DNA of 64,000 nucleotides from Streptosporangium violaceochromogenes (GCF_014654615.1 NZ_BNBB01000019.1:1-64000); one strand, 5' to 3'. Positions 38,753 to 47,945 are shown, counted from the first letter of the stretch. Translations and numbers: made by a program. Notes: a model not told the origin generated them from the sequence alone.

Positions 38753-40510
38753 GTGCAGAAGGTGCTGATCGCCAACCGTGGTGAGATCGCCGTACGGATC
38801 GCCCGCGCCTGCAAGGACGCCGGATTGAGCAGCGTCGCGGTCTACGCCGATCAGGACCTTGACGCCCTGCACGTCCGCGTCGCCGACGAGGCCCGCGCGC
38901 TGGGCGGCCGGACCCCCGCCGACACCTACCTGTCCATCGGCAAGCTCCTGCGCGCGGCCCACGACGGCGGCGCCGACGCCGTCCACCCCGGCTACGGCTT
39001 CCTCGCCGAGAACGCCGCCTTCGCCCAGGCCGTCCTCGACGCGGGCCTGACCTGGATCGGACCTCCGCCGGCCGCGATCGTCGCGCTCGGCGACAAGGTT
39101 CAGGCCCGCCACATCGCGCAACAGGCCGGCGCCCCGCTGGTGGCCGGCACCCCCGACCCGGTGGAGGGCGCGGAGGAGGTCGTCGCCTTCGCCCGCGAAC
39201 ACGGCCTGCCGATCGCGATCAAGGCCGCGTACGGCGGCGGCGGGCGCGGCCTCAAGGTCGCCCGCACCCTGGAGGAGATCCCCGACCTCTACGACAGCGC
39301 GGTGCGCGAGGCGCTGGGCGCCTTCGGGCGCGGCGAGTGCTTCGTGGAGCGCTACCTGGACCGGCCGCGCCACGTGGAGACCCAGTGCCTGGCCGACAGC
39401 CACGGCGGGGTGGCGGTGATCGGCACCCGCGACTGCTCACTGCAGCGCCGCCACCAGAAGCTCGTCGAGGAGGCGCCTGCCCCGTTCCTCACCGAGGAGC
39501 AGACGCGGCTGCTGTACGACGCCTCCAAGGCCATCCTGCGCCGGGCCGGCTACGTCGGCGCCGGCACGTGCGAGTTCCTCCTCGGGCAGGACGGCACGAT
39601 CTCCTTCCTGGAGGTCAACACCAGGCTTCAGGTCGAGCACCCGGTCAGCGAGGAGGTCTACGGGATCGACCTGGTCGGCGAGATGCTGCGGATCGCCGCC
39701 GGCGAGCCGCTCGGCTACGACGACCCGCGCCCGCGCGGCCACTCCATCGAGTTCCGGATCAACGCCGAGGACGCCGGCCGAGGGTTCCTGCCGGCCCCGG
39801 GCACGATCACGGCGATGACCTTCCCCTCCGGGCCCGGAGTGCGGGTGGACGCCGGCTATCTCGCCGGGATGACCGTGCCGCCGGCCTTCGACTCGCTGGT
39901 GGCCAAGCTGGTGGTCACCGGGGCGAGCAGGGCCAAGGCCCTGCGGCGGGCCCGGCGGGCGCTGGCGGAGTTCACGGTCGAGGGAATGCCCACGGTGCTG
40001 GACTTCCACCGGGCGGTGGTGGAGGACGAGGCGTTCACCGCCGAACCGTTCGCCGTGCACACCCGGTGGATCGAGACCGAGTTCGCCACGGTGATCGCCC
40101 CCTACGAGGGACCGGTGGGCGAGCGGGGGGAGCCGGCCGCGCGTGAGCGGGTGACGGTCGAGGTGGGCGGCAAACGGCTGGAGGTGGTGCTGCCCGCGGG
40201 TTTCGGCGCCGGCGCGGCCCCTTCCGGAGGCGGCCGGAGGCCGGCCGGGCGGCGCCACGCCCCGGCGGGCCGTAAGGCGGCCGGCCCCGGCGGGGACGGC
40301 CTGATCAGCCCGATGCAGGGCACCATCGTGAAGATCACCGCCACCGACGGCGACGTGGTGGCCGCCGGAGACACGGTCGTGGTGCTGGAGGCCATGAAGA
40401 TGGAGCAGCCGCTGACCGCCCACAAGGCCGGCACGATCGCCGGCCTGACCGCGGTGGTGGGCCAGACCGTCACCGCCGGTGAGTCCATCTGCGCCATCAA
40501 GGACAGCTGA
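38753..40510 (+). CDS. Acetyl/propionyl-CoA carboxylase alpha subunit (biotin carboxylase + BCCP)
   Basis: 585 residues from a GTG with AAGGGA 8 nt upstream. Biotin carboxylase domain: [19 protein letters not shown], the ATP-grasp glycine loop [33 protein letters not shown] and [15 protein letters not shown] Gly/Arg/Pro-rich linker leads to the C-terminal biotinyl domain with EAMKMEQPL, whose lysine carries biotin (attached by BirA). It should pair with the beta and epsilon subunits encoded 18 kb away. Not in an operon. Confidence 0.96.
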   Translation: MQKVLIANRGEIAVRIARACKDAGLSSVAVYADQDLDALHVRVADEARALGGRTPADTYLSIGKLLRAAHDGGADAVHPGYGFLAENAAFAQAVLDAGLTWIGPPPAAIVALGDKVQARHIAQQAGAPLVAGTPDPVEGAEEVVAFAREHGLPIAIKAAYGGGGRGLKVARTLEEIPDLYDSAVREALGAFGRGECFVERYLDRPRHVETQCLADSHGGVAVIGTRDCSLQRRHQKLVEEAPAPFLTEEQTRLLYDASKAILRRAGYVGAGTCEFLLGQDGTISFLEVNTRLQVEHPVSEEVYGIDLVGEMLRIAAGEPLGYDDPRPRGHSIEFRINAEDAGRGFLPAPGTITAMTFPSGPGVRVDAGYLAGMTVPPAFDSLVAKLVVTGASRAKALRRARRALAEFTVEGMPTVLDFHRAVVEDEAFTAEPFAVHTRWIETEFATVIAPYEGPVGERGEPAARERVTVEVGGKRLEVVLPAGFGAGAAPSGGGRRPAGRRHAPAGRKAAGPGGDGLISPMQGTIVKITATDGDVVAAGDTVVVLEAMKMEQPLTAHKAGTIAGLTAVVGQTVTAGESICAIKDS

Positions 40511-40560
40511 CCGTTCGCCGGCTTCTCACCGCGGCACCGGGGCGAAGGCCGGCCCGGCGC

Positions 40561-40591
40561 CCGTCCGGTGATGGAACGGGACACCGGACGG
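40561..40591. terminator. Hairpin after accA
   Basis: CCGTCCGGTG (40561-40570) and CACCGGACGG (40582-40591) are perfect 10-bp arms with an 11-nt loop, in the gap after accA. No T-tract. It could also be an operator for the next gene, whose start is 67 bp further. Confidence 0.6.
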
Positions 40592-40658
40592 GATACGGTC
40601 GGTAGGGGAACTCTGACGTCCACTCGCTCGTCCTTCAGGGCGAAGGAGGCTTTCTGCC

Positions 40659-42020
40659 GTGACCACCAAGAAATCAGCGCCAGGTCGCCTCGGTGCAGCG
40701 ATCATCGCGCTCCTCGCCGGGCTGCTTGCCATCTTCATGATCGCCCCGGCGGCCAACGCCGCGGCGCCCGACCCCGGCGTGATCTCCGCCGGTCTGAAGG
40801 ACGGGGACCGCTTCTACCTCGACCCGGCGGCGGGCGTTCCCACCAACGCCGCCGACGCCATGCGCAGCGCCGTGGAGCAGACCTCCTCGGTCTACCTGGC
40901 TCTGCTGCCGCAGGGCTCGGTCACCAGCAAGTCGCAGGCGACCACCCTGCTCAAGTCGATCCTCAAGGACGTGGGCGGCAAGTCCACCGTCCTGGTCATG
41001 AGCGGCAAGACGTCGCTCGGTGCCTCCAACATCAGGGGCATCGACGTCGACGAGCTCCTCGGCCGTGCCAGGACCGGCGACAACCCCACCGACAACGTGG
41101 TCAACTTCGTCAAGCTGGCGGAGGACGCGGGCACCGGCGCCGGTGTCGGTTCCTCCGGCTCCTCCGGTTCCTCCGGCGGGTCCGGTGGAGGCGTGCTGAT
41201 CGGCATCCTGGTGCTGGCCCTGGCCGGTGGTCTGGGCATCTTCTTCTACTCCCGCGCGAAGAAGCGGCAGCGCGAGGCCCGCGAGGCCGCCGAGCTGGCC
41301 GCCGTCAAGCAGACCGTGGACGAGGACGTCACCACGTTCGGTGAGGAGATCACCGCTCTGGACACCGACGTCAAGCTGCTGGGCGACGGCGCCGACCACC
41401 AGCAGGACTGGCAGCGCGCCCTCGACTCCTACGAGCGGGCCAAGGTCGAACTGAGCGCGGTCAAGCGCCCCGACGAACTTCGCGGCGTGACCACCGCGCT
41501 GGAGGAGGGCCGCTACGCCCTGGCCTGCGTGAAGGCCAGGGTGAACAACCAGCCGCTTCCCGAGCGGCGATCGCCCTGCTTCTTCAACCCCCAGCACGGC
41601 CCCTCGGTCCGCGACGTCCGCTGGGCCCCGCCCGGCGGCGCGGTGCGCGACGTGCCCGCCTGCGCGGCCGACGCCGAGGCGATCGAGCGCGGGTTCGAAC
41701 CGCAGACGCGCCAGGTCATGGTCAACGGCCACTACCGCCCCTACTACGACGCGGGCCCGGCCTACCAGCCCTACGCCTACGGCTACTACGGCGGCTTCGG
41801 CGACGTCATGACCGGCATGCTGGTCGGCACGATGATGGGCAGCATGATGAGCGGCGGCTGGGGCCACGGCGGCTACGGCGCCGGCTACGAGCAGGGAGCG
41901 GCCGACTCCGGCGGCGGGGTCGACTTCGGCGGAGGCGGCGACTTCGGCGGAGGCGGCTGGGGCGACTTCGGCGGAGGCGACTTCGGCGGAGGCGGCGACT
42001 TCGGCGGAGGCGACTGGTAG
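40659..42020 (+). CDS. Exported/membrane protein with glycine-rich tail, function unknown
   Basis: 453 residues; GTG with AAGGAGG upstream. Signal peptide (about 1-35, ending PAANAAA), an extracytoplasmic domain (36-160), a Gly/Ser spacer, one membrane helix (179-197), a helical cytoplasmic module (222-294) and a segment with Cys and Trp (CFFNPQHGPSVRDVRW). The Tyr-rich region (YYDAGPAYQPYAYGYY), a Met/Gly helix (MTGMLVGTMMGSMMSGG) and a C-terminal (D)FGGGG repeat follow. The module recurs in the next gene. Products of this kind resemble TPM-like membrane proteins of actinomycetes. Confidence 0.8.
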   Translation: MTTKKSAPGRLGAAIIALLAGLLAIFMIAPAANAAAPDPGVISAGLKDGDRFYLDPAAGVPTNAADAMRSAVEQTSSVYLALLPQGSVTSKSQATTLLKSILKDVGGKSTVLVMSGKTSLGASNIRGIDVDELLGRARTGDNPTDNVVNFVKLAEDAGTGAGVGSSGSSGSSGGSGGGVLIGILVLALAGGLGIFFYSRAKKRQREAREAAELAAVKQTVDEDVTTFGEEITALDTDVKLLGDGADHQQDWQRALDSYERAKVELSAVKRPDELRGVTTALEEGRYALACVKARVNNQPLPERRSPCFFNPQHGPSVRDVRWAPPGGAVRDVPACAADAEAIERGFEPQTRQVMVNGHYRPYYDAGPAYQPYAYGYYGGFGDVMTGMLVGTMMGSMMSGGWGHGGYGAGYEQGAADSGGGVDFGGGGDFGGGGWGDFGGGDFGGGGDFGGGDW

Positions 42021-42049
42021 TCGCGACGGTCACCGCCGAAAGCCGGAAC

Positions 42050-42079
42050 GGGCGCGTCCCCTCGAAGGGGGGCGCGCCC
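42050..42079 (+). terminator. Strong hairpin after the glycine-rich protein gene
   Basis: GGGCGCGTCCCC pairs with GGGGGCGCGCCC (12 bp with one G-U) around a 6-nt loop, 30 bp past the stop. No T-tract, as usual for actinomycete terminators. Confidence 0.8.
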
Positions 42080-42198
42080 GTTGCCGTCCCTCCCCGGCCG
42101 CGCCCCGCCGGGACCGGGCCGGACGGCGGTGTAAGCGACCGTCTAGCGGGATGCAACGATCCACTGGCACGATCGGGATGCTTTGTAAGGAGGCCTCC

Positions 42199-43392
42199 GT
42201 GCGTCGTTCCATCCCCCCGGCACTCATCGCGGTGATGTTCGTGCTTGTGGGGTCCATGATCCCCACCGCCCAGGCCTCCGCGGGGCCGTGCCGTCCCGGG
42301 CAGGGGGCCAACCTGCGGGGCAAGGACTTCACCCGGGGCGCCCAGCTGCCCTACAGCCTGCGCTGCGCCGACCTGACCGGGGCGAAGCTGCGCGGCGTGG
42401 AGCTCCTCCAGAAGGACCTGACGGGGGCGATCCTGCGCGGGGCCGACCTCCGGCAGGCCAACCTCACCCAGGCCACGCTGAAGTACGCCGACCTGCGCGA
42501 GGCCAACCTCCGCGAGGCCGACCTCGGCCAGATGCACGCCGACCACGCCGACCTGCGCGGCGCGATCCTGGTCGACGCCGAGGCCGGGCAGGCCGAGTTC
42601 CCCCACGCGGACCTGACCGGGGCCAAGCTGACCCGGGCCGAGCTGACCCAGGTCAACTTCACCAACGCCAAACTGGTCGACGCCGACCTCAACGAGAGCA
42701 CCCCCGGTCAGCTCAAGGCGCGCAGGGCCGACTTCACCCGGGCCAGGCTCCACGAGGCCAAGATGGGGCAGGCCAACCTGGGTCACGCGACGTTCAGGGA
42801 CGCCGACCTGAGGGAGGCCTCCTTCACCCAGGCCGAGCTGGACGGCGCCGACTTCACCGGCGCGCTGGTGGAGGGGGCCTCCTTCACCCAGGCCGACGAC
42901 GCCGACCTGACCGGCTCCAAGGGCACCCCCACCGGCGTCGCGGGGTTGCCGACACCCCCGCCCGCCTCCGCCGACACCCCTTCCCGCGCGACCCCGGCCG
43001 AGCAGCCGGAAACCTCCCGGGGCGGGCCGTCCGTCGGCCTCGTCATGGTCGTGGTCAGCGCCCTGGGGCTGGCGGTCACCGTGGTGATCTGGGGGGTCAG
43101 CGCCCAGCGGCGGAGCAGGAGGAACACCCGGTTCGCCCTCATGCGGAGGGGGGCCGAGGAGGACATCACCCGCCTGGGCGAGGAGATCGACCAGCTTGAC
43201 TACGAGTTCCAGATCAGCGGGCGCGGCGGCATGACGGCCGACGGCGACTGGCGCCACGCGATCGACGCCTACGAGGCGGCCAAGAACGCCCTGGCCGTGG
43301 CCCGGGGGGCCGAGGAGCTCCACTTCGTGGCCCGCGCCGTACAGGACGGGAGGAACGCCCTGGGGCGCCTGCGCGCGAGATCGGCCCGCTGA
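42199..43392 (+). CDS. Exported pentapeptide-repeat membrane protein
   Basis: 397 residues; GTG with AAGGAGG 5 nt upstream. Signal peptide (1-28, FVLVGSMIPTAQASA), an extracytoplasmic pentapeptide-repeat beta-helix (about 35-238, A(D/N)L/FxxA units), a Pro-rich spacer (243-276), one membrane helix (279-300) and a basic stop-transfer. A cytoplasmic helical module (320-394) matches that of the preceding gene. An outward-facing pentapeptide scaffold is unusual. No function is known. Confidence 0.82.
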   Translation: MRRSIPPALIAVMFVLVGSMIPTAQASAGPCRPGQGANLRGKDFTRGAQLPYSLRCADLTGAKLRGVELLQKDLTGAILRGADLRQANLTQATLKYADLREANLREADLGQMHADHADLRGAILVDAEAGQAEFPHADLTGAKLTRAELTQVNFTNAKLVDADLNESTPGQLKARRADFTRARLHEAKMGQANLGHATFRDADLREASFTQAELDGADFTGALVEGASFTQADDADLTGSKGTPTGVAGLPTPPPASADTPSRATPAEQPETSRGGPSVGLVMVVVSALGLAVTVVIWGVSAQRRSRRNTRFALMRRGAEEDITRLGEEIDQLDYEFQISGRGGMTADGDWRHAIDAYEAAKNALAVARGAEELHFVARAVQDGRNALGRLRARSAR

Positions 43393-43496
43393 GGCGACGA
43401 CCGGCACGATGCCCACCCCCCGGCTCCCCCACCCGCCGTACCGGAAAGGCCGCCCCACCGCTTCCGGTGAAGGGGGGTCGCCCCCGGTTGACCCGG

Positions 43497-43528
43497 GCAC
43501 CACGGCGGACTCCTCCGCACCGTGGTGC
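43497..43528. terminator. Bidirectional hairpin between convergent genes
   Basis: GCACCACGG (43497-43505) and CCGTGGTGC (43520-43528) pair perfectly, with a further CGGA/TCCG inner stem after a 2-nt bulge. It lies between the pentapeptide gene and the convergent VOC gene. Confidence 0.7.
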
Positions 43529-43569
43529 GGCCCCCGGTGGCGGGCGATCCCCGGAGGGCGGGTGCGAGG

Positions 43570-43941
43570 TCAGTGGCGGCCGGTGTCGATGACGCAGAAG
43601 CGGTTGCCCTCGGTGTCGGCGAGGACGACGAAGTCGGCGTCCTCCGGGTAGAGGTCCCAGTCGACGCGCCGCGCGCCGAGGGAGATCAGCCTTTCCACCT
43701 CGGTGGCCTGGTCGGCGGCGTCTCCGGCGTACAGATCGAGGTGAACCCGCGGGTGCTCCTGCACCGGCGTCTGGCTGAGACCGAGGGCCAGCGGGGCGCC
43801 GGGACCGTCGGCCGGCACCAGCACGACCCAGTCGTCCTCGATCTCCCCATCACGGGGAACGTAGTGCAGGGCCCGGCTCCAGAAGACCGCCGCTCGCCGT
43901 ACATCCGCGACGCCCAAAACAATCGTCCCAATGCTCAGCAT
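43570..43941 (-). CDS. VOC-superfamily (glyoxalase-like) protein
   Basis: 123 residues, one full beta-alpha-beta-beta-beta vicinal oxygen chelate unit pair: IGTIVLGVADVRRAAVFWS at the N-terminus, RVHLDLYAGD in the middle and VVLADTEGNRFCVID at the end. A dimeric metal-binding fold used by glyoxalases, dioxygenases and antibiotic-binding proteins; the substrate cannot be told. Confidence 0.88.
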   Translation of the reverse strand: MLSIGTIVLGVADVRRAAVFWSRALHYVPRDGEIEDDWVVLVPADGPGAPLALGLSQTPVQEHPRVHLDLYAGDAADQATEVERLISLGARRVDWDLYPEDADFVVLADTEGNRFCVIDTGRH

Positions 43942-43991
43942 GCACCGATTCTGGCAGATACCACCAGATAAGCGGCCTAAAACACCCTAGA

Positions 43992-44039
43992 CGGCAGGGC
44001 GGCAGGGCGGCAGGGCGGCAGGGCGGCAGGGCGGCAGGG
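43992..44039. repeat. Six perfect 8-bp tandem repeats (cggcaggg)
   Basis: Six head-to-tail copies in the 209-bp gap between the divergent VOC and SRPBCC genes. The unit is not a multiple of three and is non-coding, so it is a variable-number repeat candidate close to both promoters. Confidence 0.95.
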
Positions 44040-44150
44040 GCACCCCTATCGCGTCATACGGTCCGCCGAAAAGGCGGTTCCCCTCTCTGGTCAAGCGAAA
44101 AACCGCCGCTTACAGTGATCATGAGCACCGCCTGAGATTGAGGAACACCG

Positions 44151-44579
44151 ATGCGCGAGATCACCGCCACCATCGACATCGCGGCCTCTCCCGACCGCGT
44201 CTGGGACGCGCTCACCGACTTCTCCCGATACGCCGACTGGAACCCCATGTTCACCGGCGGCTCCGGGACCCTGACCGCCGGCAGCCCCCTCGCCCTGCGG
44301 ATGCCCATCGGGAAGATCCCCATGACGTTCAAAACCCTCGTCCTCGCCGCGGACCCGGGCCGCCTGCTGCGCTGGCGCGGACGCCTGATCGGGCCCGCGA
44401 TCTTCGAGGCCGTCCACGAGTTCGTCCTCACCCCGCGCGGGGAGGGCACGCGCCTGCTCCAGCGGGAGACCCTGGTCGGCGGGCTGGTTCCCCTGGCCTC
44501 ACCGATGATCGACACCTACGAGAAGCAGGTCGTCCGCCTCAACGAGGCCCTGCGTGACCGCTGCCAGACCCCCTCCTGA
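44151..44579 (+). CDS. SRPBCC-family protein
   Basis: 142 residues with the START/Bet v1-like helix-grip fold of polyketide cyclase-like proteins: EITATIDIAASPDRVWDALTD, then YADWNPMFTG, and C-terminal helix SPMIDTYEKQVVRLNEAL. It binds small hydrophobic ligands; none can be assigned. Single gene after a short gap. Confidence 0.88.
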   Translation: MREITATIDIAASPDRVWDALTDFSRYADWNPMFTGGSGTLTAGSPLALRMPIGKIPMTFKTLVLAADPGRLLRWRGRLIGPAIFEAVHEFVLTPRGEGTRLLQRETLVGGLVPLASPMIDTYEKQVVRLNEALRDRCQTPS

Positions 44580-44664
44580 CCGGGCTCGCCCCGCCCGTCT
44601 CGCCCCCTCCCACACCGCGCGGTCGCCGCGCCCCGGCGGTCCCACAGCGGGCCGCCGCCTCCCG

Positions 44665-45054
44665 TCAGTTTGTGGCGTTGGGACAGGTGTCGAGGCCGGG
44701 CACCGGATCGGGGCCCTTGATGCACACGTTGGCCACATAGCCCCCGGTGCCGTGATTGTGAATGTACGACCAGTTCGTAGACCTGTATTTCCCGAAGTTG
44801 ATCGTCTGGCCGGTGCGCCGGCAGGAGGCCCAGTAGGTGCCGCGATCCACCTTCCCCACGACGGCGTCCCACGTCGTGGGGCCGGAACGCATGTTGACCG
44901 GCCCGGCCCACAGCTCGACCGTCCGGCCTCCGCGCGCGTGCGAACCGCCGTCCGGTCCGGCCGCGGAGGTCTCGGCGGAGGCGATCGGCACGGTGGCGAT
45001 GACACCCGCGAAGGCCAGGGGTACGGCCAGCGCGCGGGCGATGGATCTGCGCAT
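44665..45054 (-). CDS. Secreted SH3b-like protein
   Basis: 129 residues. Signal peptide (about 1-28, RALAVPLAFAGVIATVPIASA), then a bacterial SH3-like module: VNMRSGPTTWDAVVGKVDRGTYW and the end WSYIHNHGTGGYVANVCI. Cysteines at SCRRTG, NVCI and DTC may pair. Extracellular SH3b modules usually bind cell wall; no catalytic domain is attached here. Confidence 0.85.
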   Translation of the reverse strand: MRRSIARALAVPLAFAGVIATVPIASAETSAAGPDGGSHARGGRTVELWAGPVNMRSGPTTWDAVVGKVDRGTYWASCRRTGQTINFGKYRSTNWSYIHNHGTGGYVANVCIKGPDPVPGLDTCPNATN

Positions 45055-45384
45055 GACAAGCTCCTTTCCTGAGAACGACCACGGAAAGTGTCCACTCGAT
45101 CACCATTGGAAGCCTCTGCTGTCCGGTGCACGTTTTCCTGGCCCGCCGGCCACATAACCCGCACGTCCCGGACGCCGGTCTCCGCTCGGCTCCGCCGTAC
45201 GTCACCCGTGCGAGCCGTCGGCGGCCCCGCCCGCCCTCCTCTTCCGGCCGGCGCCGGGGCGCACCTCACGGGACCGCGAGCCCCAGCCGCCGCGGCGGAC
45301 ATCGCGTTGCATGGCGCTGCACGGCTTCACCTACCGTTTCCCGGAAAGAGAGAAGGCCGGGGGCTCTCGGAAGCGGGGAGAGAG
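45055..45384. other. Intergenic region upstream of the SH3b gene
   Basis: 330 bp, expected to hold the SH3b gene promoter. AGGAG precedes the SH3b start. Apart from the start of a doubtful small frame at 45385, nothing was recognised. Confidence 0.5.
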
Positions 45385-45573
45385 ATGTGGGGCGGCCAGT
45401 TCCGGCTGGACCTCACCAACGACGACATCGCCAAGAGCCGGCGGGAGGGGTACGGATTCCACCGCCCGGCCGAAAAGCAGGCCATGCCGGAGGGTCCGAA
45501 CGCCGCACACCGGCGCGTCCCCCGAGGCGTCAGCGGGCGGAGTCGACCAGGTGGGCGAGGAGCAGGGCGTTGA
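45385..45573 (+). CDS. Doubtful small protein, 62 residues
   Basis: ATG 45385 with GGGGAG 4 nt upstream. The first 30 or so codons (MWGGQFRLDLTNDDIAKSRR) have strong GC3 bias like real genes here, but the remainder loses it and overlaps the 3' end of the convergent hydrolase by 44 bp. It may be a small gene or a decayed gene fragment. Not recognised. Confidence 0.25.
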   Translation: MWGGQFRLDLTNDDIAKSRREGYGFHRPAEKQAMPEGPNAAHRRVPRGVSGRSRPGGRGAGR

Positions 45574-46354
45574 CCCGGCCGGGGGCCTCCAGCTGCATCC
45601 AGTGACCGACGCCTTCGAGGCGTTCGTAACGCCAGGAGCCGGCGATGTGGTCGGCCGTACCGATCATCGCCTCTTCGGTGAGGAAGCGGTCGCGGGTGCT
45701 CCACACCCCCAGCGTGGGGGCCTGGATGGGAGGCAGATCGAGGGGCGGGGCGACCAGCGTCTCGGGGCGGACGCCCGTGCGGTAGATCGCCAGGGCGGCG
45801 GTGAGGGCCTCGGGGCAGCGCATGCGGTCGACGATCTCCTCACGATCGGGGTGGTCGGCCAGCATCTCGCGAAGGTTGCGGAAGTCGTTCTGGCTGAGCC
45901 AGCGCTCGGCGACGCCGGTGAACTGAAACAGCAGCATGTACCAGGACTTTTCCCGCTGCCGCCACCCGGCCGCCGCCAGCGCGGCGGGATGGCCCACCGA
46001 CAGGCAGGCGAGGCTGATCACGCGCTCCGGCGCGATCGTGGCCAGGAGCTGGACGAGCGCCGAGCCCCAGTCGTGACCCACCAGGTGCGCCCGGTCGGCC
46101 CCGAGGCGGTCGAGGACGGTCAGGAGGTCGCCGAGGTGCCGGTCGAGCTCGTAGTTCTCCAGCCCGGCCGGCTTGTCCGAGGCGCCGAACCCGAGCAGGT
46201 CGGGGGCGATCGTGCGGTATCCGGCGGCGTTCAGCGCGGCCACCTGATGGCGCCAGCAGGCGTGGGTGTCGGGGTAGCCGTGCACGAGCAGCACGTCGGG
46301 GCCCTCCCCGCCGACCTGGACGTTGAGGCCGATGCCGTTGATGTCGACCCGCAT
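45530..46354 (-). CDS. Alpha/beta hydrolase, epoxide hydrolase/dehalogenase type
   Basis: 274 residues. The HGYPDTHACW oxyanion/HGxP motif, the nucleophile Asp95 in LVGHDWGSAL and GVGHWMQLEAP with the catalytic His place it in the Asp-nucleophile branch (epoxide hydrolases, haloacid/haloalkane dehalogenases). Cap helices are Trp/Tyr-rich. Substrate unknown. Downstream of lpdA with an 18-bp gap, so probably cotranscribed. Confidence 0.88.
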   Translation of the reverse strand: MRVDINGIGLNVQVGGEGPDVLLVHGYPDTHACWRHQVAALNAAGYRTIAPDLLGFGASDKPAGLENYELDRHLGDLLTVLDRLGADRAHLVGHDWGSALVQLLATIAPERVISLACLSVGHPAALAAAGWRQREKSWYMLLFQFTGVAERWLSQNDFRNLREMLADHPDREEIVDRMRCPEALTAALAIYRTGVRPETLVAPPLDLPPIQAPTLGVWSTRDRFLTEEAMIGTADHIAGSWRYERLEGVGHWMQLEAPGRVNALLLAHLVDSAR

Positions 46355-46372
46355 CGCGCCCCTTTTTTCGGA

Positions 46373-47776
46373 TCAGATGCCGCCGGGAGTCACCGGCTGC
46401 ATCATACGGCGGGCCGCCTCGGTGACGGAGCCCGACATGGAGGGGTAGACGGCAAAGGTGTGGGCGAGCTGGTCCACGGTGAGGCGCTGCTGAACGGCCA
46501 CCGAGACCGCCAGGATCAGCTCCGAGGCGCTGGGGGCGACCACCACACCGCCGAGGACGATGCCGGTGTTCGGGCGGCAGAACAGCTTCACGAAGCCGTC
46601 GTTGAACCCGAGCATCTTGGCTCGGGCGTTGGTGGCCAGGGGCAGCTTGACGATGTTGGCCTCGATCTGCCCGACCTCGATCGCCTTCTGGGTGACGCCC
46701 ACGGCGGCGATCTCGGGGTCGGTGAAGATGTTGGAGGCCACGGTGCCCAGACGGAGCGGCTGTACGGCCTCGCCGAGCGCGTGCCAGACGGCGATCCGGC
46801 CCTGCATGGCGGCGACGGAGGCGAGCATCAGCACGCCGGTGCAGTCGCCCGCGGCGTAGACGCCGGGCGCGGAGGTCCGGGAGACCTTGTCCACCTGGAT
46901 GAAGCCGCCCTTGTCGAGGATGACCCCGGCCTCCTCCAGGCCGATCCCCGCGGTGTTGGGGATCATTCCGACCGTCATCAGGCAGTGGGTGCCCTCGGCG
47001 GTCCTGCCGTCCTCCAGCGTGACGACCACGCCGTCGTGGGTGCGCTTGACGGACTCCGCCCGGGATCGGCCCATGACGTGCATCCCGCGGCGCCGGTAGA
47101 CCTCCTCCAGGACCTCGGCGGCGTCGGCGTCCTCGTTGGGCATCATCCGGTCGCGGGAGGACACGAGCGTGACCTCCGAGCCGAGCGAGCGATAGGCGCC
47201 GGCGAACTCCGCGCCGGTCACACCGGAGCCGACCACGACGAGGTGCTCGGGCAGCTCCTCCAGGTCGTACATCTGCCGCCAGGTGAGGATGCGCTCCCCG
47301 TCGGGTTCGGCGGTGGGCAGGATGCGCGGGGTGGCGCCCGTCGCCACGATCACGACGTCGGCCCGGATCGTCCGGTCTCCGGCCCTGACGACCTGGGGGT
47401 CGACGAGCCGTCCGGCTGCCCGGATCACCTCCACGCCCTCGGCGGCCAGCCGCGCGGCGATGTCGGCCGACTGCGCCCAGGCCAGCTCCTTGACGCGTGT
47501 GTTGACCAGCGGCATGTCGGCGATGACGCCGCCGACCTCGCCGTCGGGTCCTCCGGTGAAGTGGACGCCGAGCGCGCTGGCGTCCAGGAGCGCCTGTTTG
47601 CGCACCGACGTGGCGATCAGGGTCTTGGACGGCACACAGTCGGTCAGGACGCAGGCCCCTCCGGGGCCGTCCTGTTCGACCACGGTCACCTGCGCCCCAA
47701 GCTGCGCTGCCACCAACGCCGCCTCATAGCCGCCAGGCCCGCCACCAATGATCACGATCCTCGTCACGTGTCCCAT
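46373..47776 (-). CDS. lpdA: NAD(P)H-quinone dehydrogenase, LpdA type
   Basis: 467 residues, a flavoprotein disulfide reductase relative. FAD-binding VIIGGGPGGYEAAL, the cysteine pair GGACVLTDCVPSK, NAD(P)-binding VVVGSGVTGAEFAG, and GVYAAGDCTG near the C-terminal third are visible. The C-terminal PSMSGSVTEAARRM lacks the His-Glu dyad of lipoamide dehydrogenases. These features match mycobacterial LpdA (Rv3303c), which reduces quinones and not lipoamide. In mycobacteria it also lies beside deoD/pmmB. Confidence 0.93.
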   Translation of the reverse strand: MGHVTRIVIIGGGPGGYEAALVAAQLGAQVTVVEQDGPGGACVLTDCVPSKTLIATSVRKQALLDASALGVHFTGGPDGEVGGVIADMPLVNTRVKELAWAQSADIAARLAAEGVEVIRAAGRLVDPQVVRAGDRTIRADVVIVATGATPRILPTAEPDGERILTWRQMYDLEELPEHLVVVGSGVTGAEFAGAYRSLGSEVTLVSSRDRMMPNEDADAAEVLEEVYRRRGMHVMGRSRAESVKRTHDGVVVTLEDGRTAEGTHCLMTVGMIPNTAGIGLEEAGVILDKGGFIQVDKVSRTSAPGVYAAGDCTGVLMLASVAAMQGRIAVWHALGEAVQPLRLGTVASNIFTDPEIAAVGVTQKAIEVGQIEANIVKLPLATNARAKMLGFNDGFVKLFCRPNTGIVLGGVVVAPSASELILAVSVAVQQRLTVDQLAHTFAVYPSMSGSVTEAARRMMQPVTPGGI

Positions 47777-47945
47777 TCTCCCGCATTCATGCCGCGCCCC
47801 CGTCGGGGTCCCCCTCGAAAACGCGAAACCTCCATGAACCCGGAGGTCGCCCGGCGGTCCGGCCCTGAATTCGACGCGGAGAGGACGGGAGATTGGGGGA
47901 CGACACGACGCCGGGGCGACGCGGAGGTCTGGGGGATCTTGGATT

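Noticed and set aside
43992-44039. CRISPR array
   Set aside because: The 8-bp units are directly head-to-tail with no spacers, and no cas gene is near.
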